Assembly: GCA_002366635.1 (NCBI GenBank)
Contig: DFBN01000006.1
Location: 458 to 11,464, forward strand
Source of the DNA: Caldifarciminota bacterium UBA3079
GTDB lineage: Bacteria; Hydrothermota; Tepidihabitantia; Tepidihabitantales; Tepidihabitantaceae
Length of the DNA: 11,007 nt
Direction: 5' to 3'
The first letter of the stretch is position 1. Every line of letters begins with the position of its first letter. The notes under the pieces were generated by a model. That model had not been told where the DNA came from. It worked only from the letters and a program-made list of their open reading frames with translations, and searched no databases. Positions 7,227 to 11,007 of this stretch are shown here, in pieces. The translations under genes were made by a program, and so were the position numbers.

Positions 7227-8265
7227 AAGGATTGCAGACGCGGACCGGGATGGCCCAGATGATTCCGGTATAATCGGCATCCGGATAAAACACATTCGAC
7301 AAAGGCAGCACCTCGATATAGATATGATGATAACCTACCTCAGCAAAGGCAACCGTGCCTTCACCGCGCCTTGGCCCGACGGTAATCTCGGTCTTTGTCC
7401 CCATGATGCCCACAAAGAACAGACTGGTATCGCTGGAGCTTTTAATCTCAACTTCCAACTGCACTTCTTCATCCGGTTCAATGGCATACAAAGAATCAAT
7501 CGGTCTGAGGTTATAAATTCCACTGCCATCCTCACGAGGCGAATAGAAGAAAGTATCCGACCGACCAGGTCTGGACAGAACAACCCGAAAGATTTCGGGC
7601 GCATCCTCGGCCGAAGGCACATGAACCGCAAAACCGGTCGCCTTGGTCAGTGCATAGCCGGATGTATCCTTACTCAAAAAGAGCTTGCGAAAAGCAGACC
7701 AGTTATAACTCTTTGTAACCCGTTGCGGACTGCCGAACCCTCGCAACTCGGTATAGCTTACCTTCTGAACAATAATAGTTTCAGGCGGACAGACCGAAGT
7801 ATCTATTGTCGTATCCGGACGGAATCCAACCACCCATAGACTGTCATAATCGAAATGAGCAAGACAGTTCTCCATCGAATCCCGGTATGCCACTTCACAA
7901 AAGGTATCCTTCATTGCCACCGTATCCACGGTTACGCCGAACTGGAACTCATCGGTATGACCGCTGTCAGTCGGTTCAATCGATACGGACAAGAGATGGG
8001 CAAATTTATACAGGGTGTCACCGGTCTCAGAAGTGCTGTCCTCGAATGTCAGTCCACTGCTCCACTTCGAATCCATGGCCCCTTCCAGCGTATGGTTGGG
8101 ATTAAACACATCCCGCCAGAGACCGAGCTCCTTCTGCACTGCGCTTGAATCCTCAGCGGTCCACCACGGCCAGCGTGGTGGCGGCTCAGTCCCGCATCCG
8201 TTAACCAGAAATAGAACCAGGCCGGCCCCTATCAGGACAGATATAATTACCTGACCGAAACGCAT
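7225..8265 (-). CDS. Predicted lipoprotein of unknown function
   Basis: A 346-residue protein that I do not recognise. It begins MRFGQVIISVL, followed by a hydrophobic segment and a lipobox-like LVNGC with Cys24 as the lipidation site, so it is likely anchored to a membrane. The mature part opens with a Pro/Trp-rich stretch (EPPPRWPWW, 27-35) and then a mainly beta, Asp/Thr/Ser-rich body (for example TSETGDTLYKF and DTTIDTSVCPP), compatible with one or two beta-sandwich domains. Four further Cys (123, 134, 159, 344) could pair. Nothing catalytic is evident. The start is the ATG at 8265, 4 nt after AGGAGG; an in-frame extension to 8349 is rejected because it would run through the hairpin at 8319-8347 and lose the signal sequence position. 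It sits directly upstream of the TonB-dependent receptor (8-bp gap, overlapping SD), so a role as receptor partner, substrate binder or surface component is plausible, but this is inference from position only. Confidence 0.78.
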   Translation of the reverse strand: MRFGQVIISVLIGAGLVLFLVNGCGTEPPPRWPWWTAEDSSAVQKELGLWRDVFNPNHTLEGAMDSKWSSGLTFEDSTSETGDTLYKFAHLLSVSIEPTDSGHTDEFQFGVTVDTVAMKDTFCEVAYRDSMENCLAHFDYDSLWVVGFRPDTTIDTSVCPPETIIVQKVSYTELRGFGSPQRVTKSYNWSAFRKLFLSKDTSGYALTKATGFAVHVPSAEDAPEIFRVVLSRPGRSDTFFYSPREDGSGIYNLRPIDSLYAIEPDEEVQLEVEIKSSSDTSLFFVGIMGTKTEITVGPRRGEGTVAFAEVGYHHIYIEVLPLSNVFYPDADYTGIIWAIPVRVCNP

Positions 8266-8269
8266 CTTA

Positions 8270-8275
8270 CCTCCT
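8270..8275 (-). promoter_or_regulatory. Shine-Dalgarno fixing the lipoprotein start
   Basis: AGGAGG on the minus strand, 4 nt (TAAG) before the ATG at 8265. It selects this start over upstream in-frame starts reaching to 8349. I see no convincing -35/-10 pair in 8266-8318, although a promoter here would be needed if the hairpin upstream stops transcription. Confidence 0.8.
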
Positions 8276-8318
8276 TTGCCGAGAGACTGTGTTGTCATTC
8301 TTATGCGGGCTCGAAGAG

Positions 8319-8347
8319 GAGTGGCCGGCGATTTGCGCCGGCCACTC
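8319..8347 (-). terminator. Perfect 12-bp GC-rich hairpin after the Asp-box protein gene
   Basis: GAGTGGCCGGCG (8319-8330) and CGCCGGCCACTC (8336-8347) are exact inverted repeats separated by a 5-nt loop (atttg on the plus strand). The stem begins 12 nt after the stop codon of the sorting-domain gene that ends at 8360 and lies 53 bp before the lipoprotein start. Its place and strength suit a terminator or an mRNA-stabilising/attenuating 3' structure. On the minus strand the stem is followed by CTCTTCG rather than a run of T, so it is not a textbook Rho-independent terminator. It fills most of the 94-bp gap, the largest in the window. Confidence 0.6.
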
Positions 8348-8359
8348 AAAGAATCAGAA

Positions 8360-10126
8360 TCAGTAGACCAGAGTGAGCTTTGCTGTCTGAGAACCGTTAC
8401 GAGTAGTCACTGTGTAGAAATAGATACCTGCGGATACTTTCTCGCCGTTCGCTCCATTTCCGTCCCAGGTAACCGTATGGTAACCGGCCTGGCAAATACC
8501 ACTCTCGAGTGTGCGAACCGGACGGCCGGCCGCATCGTATACTACCAGTGACACCGGTCCTGCTTTCGGTAGCGCATAGGAAATGACCGTTCTGTGGCCG
8601 AACGGATTCGGCTTGGCACTCAGCTCGATAAGCTTAGGCAGGTTTCCGCCTTGCTCAATACCACCACCACCAGGATGAGGAATGTCGTCCGTTGATACCT
8701 TCTGAACAATAATCGGGTTCGGGGTTGCGGGTCCCTCTTGCTGGACAAAGAATCCGGCATGCAGGTCGATTTCGTATATCACCGCTAGTGTATCGTCAAC
8801 CGCCATGTCAATTATCGAAGGGAACCGGTGGGAACCAGTGCCGCCTTCGGTCAGCTTGACCGGCTCACCCCACTCCTGGCCATGATTACCAGAACCAGTC
8901 ATGAAGATATCTGCCCTCAGAACCTCGGGTGGTCCAGGCTCGACATTAGAAGAATCGAACTGCTCCCATGCTACAAAAAGATTGCCCTCACCATCTTCGC
9001 CTAAGCTCGGCCGGCTGGCATACAGCGCATTATAACCAACCGCTGCCTGCAAATGCGTAGGGTCACAAGTCGCAGTAGTGATATGGGTCCAGTTCGGGGT
9101 ATTATCCGGGCTCCAGTGCCAGATTTGGGCCGGGATGATGTAGCCCTGACCACCGACATAAGGCATTACACTAGCAACGATATGTAGTTTGTCATACTGG
9201 TCATAGAACGGGAAAAGAGATGTAATATGAAATGATGCAATAGTATCACCACTATAAGCAGGCGGACACAGCAATTCCTCAGGGTTCTCCCAATTCTCAC
9301 CACCGTCATTGGAAATCCTGTAGAAAGCAGGGGTAGGGCCAGTCTGGGGTACCCAAGTCAGGCATACCTTATTACTCACCTTTGATGCAGCAATATTCTG
9401 GTCAGGGAAGCCCGGGTCGGGCTGGGGCGATGCAATACCGACCGGGTCGCTCCAGGTGCACCAGGGTGTTACATGGCTGTAGAAAACCATGTTCCGGCTC
9501 GCATCGTCGATGCAATGGCAATGGATAGTCTGGTTCTGGCCGACTGCAATCGGCGGCCAGAGGTAACCATCCATAACCGGTGAACCGTTGCAATACTCGA
9601 AGATACCGGCACCCGGTGCCATATCGCGGGCAACAGACGGGCAGATTGGTATGGCATCCGTATGGCAGGAAACGATTGCCAGACCTGCAGAGTCTGCATC
9701 CAGGCTGCCATAACCAGAACGGTCGGTTTCTACATTCACGCCAGACTGCATATGGTCAGGGTCAATCCAGTTCCACTCACCTGCCCCATAATCGTAGAAG
9801 TTATAGCGCATTCTCCGGTCCGGGAATGTAGTTCCCACGGTCGAAGCAGAATACTGCCACAGGGCGTGGATTCCGTATGCAGACGAATTCACTAAGAATC
9901 GGTAGATACATCCGTTACCCTGCCAATCATAAGTGGTGCCACCGATAGTGTCCACTGTCCCGATGAGCACAGTTGACTCACCGGGTTCGCGATTGCCGTC
10001 AGCCCGCACAACCAGGGCTGCGGTCTCTCCGCCGTTTTCAGGAGCGACCGTAGTCACCGGTGTCAGATTTGAACCTGCAAGTGCCAGGGCCGGCACAAGC
10101 AAGGCTATTAACAGCATGCTTCGCAT
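8360..10126 (-). CDS. Secreted Asp-box (BNR-like) protein with C-terminal type A sorting (FlgD-like) domain
   Basis: Predicted exported protein of 588 residues. A short signal peptide is visible (MRSMLLIALLVPALALAG, cleavage about residue 17-18). The body (about 20-480) looks like a beta-propeller: residues 272-279 (SNDGGENW) fit the Asp-box pattern S-x-D-x-G-x-x-W of sialidase/BNR repeats, 412-419 (SGNHGQEW) is a degenerate copy, and several strand-turn segments such as RPSLGEDGEGNLFVAW (372-387) and RFPSIIDMAVDDTLAVIYE have the look of repeated propeller blades. The catalytic Arg triad of sialidases is not evident, so an enzymatic role is not claimed. A Gly/Pro linker (483-494) leads to an ~88-residue FlgD-like sorting module: KPNPFG, ISYALPKAGPVSLVVYDAAG, the YHTVTWDG turn, AGIYFYTVTT and a final KLTLVY. 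The protein is therefore probably carried to the cell surface or outside. The ATG has AGGAGG 5 nt upstream. It is 64 bp downstream of tonB and may be co-transcribed with it; a hairpin follows its stop. Confidence 0.85.
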   Translation of the reverse strand: MRSMLLIALLVPALALAGSNLTPVTTVAPENGGETAALVVRADGNREPGESTVLIGTVDTIGGTTYDWQGNGCIYRFLVNSSAYGIHALWQYSASTVGTTFPDRRMRYNFYDYGAGEWNWIDPDHMQSGVNVETDRSGYGSLDADSAGLAIVSCHTDAIPICPSVARDMAPGAGIFEYCNGSPVMDGYLWPPIAVGQNQTIHCHCIDDASRNMVFYSHVTPWCTWSDPVGIASPQPDPGFPDQNIAASKVSNKVCLTWVPQTGPTPAFYRISNDGGENWENPEELLCPPAYSGDTIASFHITSLFPFYDQYDKLHIVASVMPYVGGQGYIIPAQIWHWSPDNTPNWTHITTATCDPTHLQAAVGYNALYASRPSLGEDGEGNLFVAWEQFDSSNVEPGPPEVLRADIFMTGSGNHGQEWGEPVKLTEGGTGSHRFPSIIDMAVDDTLAVIYEIDLHAGFFVQQEGPATPNPIIVQKVSTDDIPHPGGGGIEQGGNLPKLIELSAKPNPFGHRTVISYALPKAGPVSLVVYDAAGRPVRTLESGICQAGYHTVTWDGNGANGEKVSAGIYFYTVTTRNGSQTAKLTLVY

Positions 10127-10152
10127 TAGTTCCTCCTTATCGTTTTATTCTC

Positions 10153-10169
10153 GTGGTCTAAGAGACCAC
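10153..10169 (-). repeat. Short perfect inverted repeat between tonB and the Asp-box protein gene
   Basis: GTGGTCT and AGACCAC form an exact 7-bp stem with a 3-nt loop in the 64-bp gap 10127-10190. There is no T tract after it on the minus strand (GAGAATAAAACG follows), so it is more likely a processing/attenuation structure or an operator-type palindrome than a terminator. The function is unknown. No clear promoter is seen in the gap. Confidence 0.4.
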
Positions 10170-10190
10170 ATTTGCTTGCAAACATCCACC

Positions 10191-10817
10191 TCAATGAAGC
10201 ATGAACCGGTATGGCATGGAAACCCATACCCGCACCGGTTTATCCCTTTGCTTCGCCGGGGTGAACTTGGCCTTCATCGCAGCCTTTCTTGCGGCCGCAT
10301 CCAAAGGCTGATTACCTGAACTCTTAAGAATCTTGGCGTCAATCACCGAACCGTCAATTCCAACCAGGGCTTTCACTACGGTCTCACCTTCTATCCCGGC
10401 TTGACGGGCCAGCTCAGGATAGACCGGGGTAGGAATAGAAACGGGCTTGGGCTTCACTTCCACCTTCCAGAAAGGCACTACCGGAATTTCGGTCTCTTCA
10501 GGACGCTTGACGATTTCCGAGAAGGTAGTAGTTTCAATCGTTTGCGCCTCGACCTCGGCATCGGATTCGGCCGCAACCGGCATCTGGGGCCGCTCCACCC
10601 TGGGTGGCTCGGCAAACTTTTCCAGTTCTGGAGGTAAAGCCTCCATTACCACTTCAACCGTCCTGCGCAGCTTATAAGGCTTCACCTCGAACTCCTTTGG
10701 CAACAGCAGGAAAGCAGCCAATATGGCCAACAAAGCAATTGCCGCACCTACCCTTATCGCAACCGCATAATAGTGACTTTCCCATTCAAGCACAACCATT
10801 CCACTGCTTTCTGCCAT
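10191..10817 (-). CDS. tonB: TonB-family energy transducer
   Basis: A 208-residue inner-membrane-anchored protein that transmits proton-motive energy from the ExbB-ExbD motor to outer-membrane receptors. It has a short cytoplasmic N-terminus, a single membrane helix at about 17-40 (ending in AAFLLLP), a periplasmic linker of ~85 residues rich in Glu, Pro, Val and Lys (41-125), and a C-terminal TonB domain at about 126-208: TPVYPELARQAGIEGETVVKALVGIDGSVIDAKILKSSG, then LDAAARKAAMKAKFTPAKQ and VWVSMPYRF. (The first motif spans residues 130-168; the key points are the YP motif and the Gly-x-Glu-Gly turn.) The linker is short for TonB and only moderately Pro-rich. The start is the ATG at 10817, 5 nt after GGAGG; a longer in-frame start at 10853 would overlap exbD by 35 bp and is less likely. 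The exbD stop is 1 nt before the ATG, so the two genes are coupled. The receptor encoded at 4421-7216 is its natural candidate client. Confidence 0.93.
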   Translation of the reverse strand: MAESSGMVVLEWESHYYAVAIRVGAAIALLAILAAFLLLPKEFEVKPYKLRRTVEVVMEALPPELEKFAEPPRVERPQMPVAAESDAEVEAQTIETTTFSEIVKRPEETEIPVVPFWKVEVKPKPVSIPTPVYPELARQAGIEGETVVKALVGIDGSVIDAKILKSSGNQPLDAAARKAAMKAKFTPAKQRDKPVRVWVSMPYRFMLH

Positions 10818-10818
10818 A

Positions 10819-11007
10819 CTATCCTCCCTGACCTTTCGGATAATCGGTGGCAAAAGTCACTTTCAATGCCCTCGCATCCTTCAACGCCTCAAGGATATCG
10901 GTCACCGTGCCATAAGCAGCATCACGGTCCGCTTGCATCATTACCACCAGGTCAGGGTTCTCAATGACTCGTTCGGCCATAATCGATGTGACGATATCCG
11001 TCTTGAC
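10819..11007 (-). CDS. exbD: ExbD/TolR-family biopolymer transport protein, C-terminal part
   Basis: The last 62 codons of an ExbD/TolR homologue, missed by start-based ORF finding because the start lies beyond the right edge. The reading frame from 11007 gives ...AERVIENPDLVVMMQADRD, then AAYGTVTDILEALKDA and a final LKVTFATDYPKGQGG before TAG at 10819-10821. The pattern (aliphatic strand followed by QADRD, then Y-G-x-V-x-D-I/V-L-x-A-L-K-x-A and a V-x-F-A-T strand) is the periplasmic C-terminal domain of ExbD. ExbD forms, with ExbB, the inner-membrane proton-channel motor for TonB. The membrane helix with its catalytic Asp lies outside the window. An exbB gene is expected further upstream. 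Directly followed by tonB. Confidence 0.92.
   Translation of the reverse strand, partial: VKTDIVTSIMAERVIENPDLVVMMQADRDAAYGTVTDILEALKDARALKVTFATDYPKGQGG
10823..10827 (-). promoter_or_regulatory. Shine-Dalgarno of tonB inside the end of exbD
   Basis: GGAGG lies within the final Gly-Gly codons of exbD, 5 nt before the tonB ATG at 10817, and supports that start over the in-frame ATG at 10853. Confidence 0.75.

Noticed and set aside
5438..7228. Long open frame of 596 codons on the plus strand
   Set aside because: It lies wholly antisense to the TonB-dependent receptor, whose domains are unmistakable; the plus-strand product has no recognisable domain and is a frame shadow.
8266..8318. Promoter for the lipoprotein operon
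   Set aside because: I looked for -35/-10 elements on the minus strand and found only weak AT-rich matches (CATAAGAAT) without a partner at proper spacing.
8266..8349. Extended start for the lipoprotein
   Set aside because: It would be translated through the hairpin at 8319-8347 and push the signal peptide inside; the AGGAGG at 8270-8275 marks the ATG at 8265.
1..11007. tRNA, rRNA, CRISPR, insertion sequence or phage genes
   Set aside because: Genes fill the window almost completely; no repeated spacers, transposase motifs or cloverleaf sequences were seen.

Overview
All genes in this window lie on the minus strand, so transcription runs from base 11007 towards base 1. The window encodes a cell-envelope gene cluster of a Gram-negative (diderm) bacterium. 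The mix points to the Fibrobacteres-Chlorobi-Bacteroidetes (FCB) side of the tree: secreted proteins with FlgD-like C-terminal sorting domains, a PorV/PorQ-type barrel, and a TonB-dependent receptor with an N-terminal carboxypeptidase-regulatory-like domain. A candidate phylum such as WOR-3/Stahlbacteria or KSB1 would fit, but the exact lineage is an inference from protein style and not proven. Ribosome binding sites are strong and uniform (AGGAGG, 4-5 nt from ATG) for every internal gene except the last.

Layout in transcription order: the 3' end of exbD (10819-11007), tonB (10191-10817), a secreted Asp-box protein with a C-terminal sorting domain (8360-10126), a 94-bp gap with a perfect 12-bp hairpin, a predicted lipoprotein of unknown function (7225-8265), a TonB-dependent outer-membrane receptor (4421-7216), a ~991-residue secreted protein with a fibronectin-III-like segment and a sorting domain (1436-4411), a PorV/PorQ-like outer-membrane barrel (389-1426), and the first third of an exonuclease III gene (1-379). 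The last five are separated by 6-9 bp only; in three of these junctions the stop codon of one gene overlaps or directly abuts the Shine-Dalgarno of the next. They are almost certainly one operon. The exbD-tonB pair is likewise tightly coupled (1 nt between stop and start).

Possible joint function: ExbD and TonB carry proton-motive-force energy to the outer membrane, the receptor is the natural outer-membrane client, the PorV-like barrel is related to the type IX shuttle protein that receives sorting-domain substrates, and the two sorting-domain proteins look like substrates. The lipoprotein lies between the secreted proteins and the receptor and may be its surface or periplasmic partner. This makes the cluster a candidate TonB-linked secretion or surface-assembly unit; a nutrient-uptake role is the main alternative. 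No RNA genes, CRISPR arrays, insertion sequences or phage genes are visible, and no gene-free stretch exceeds 100 bp.
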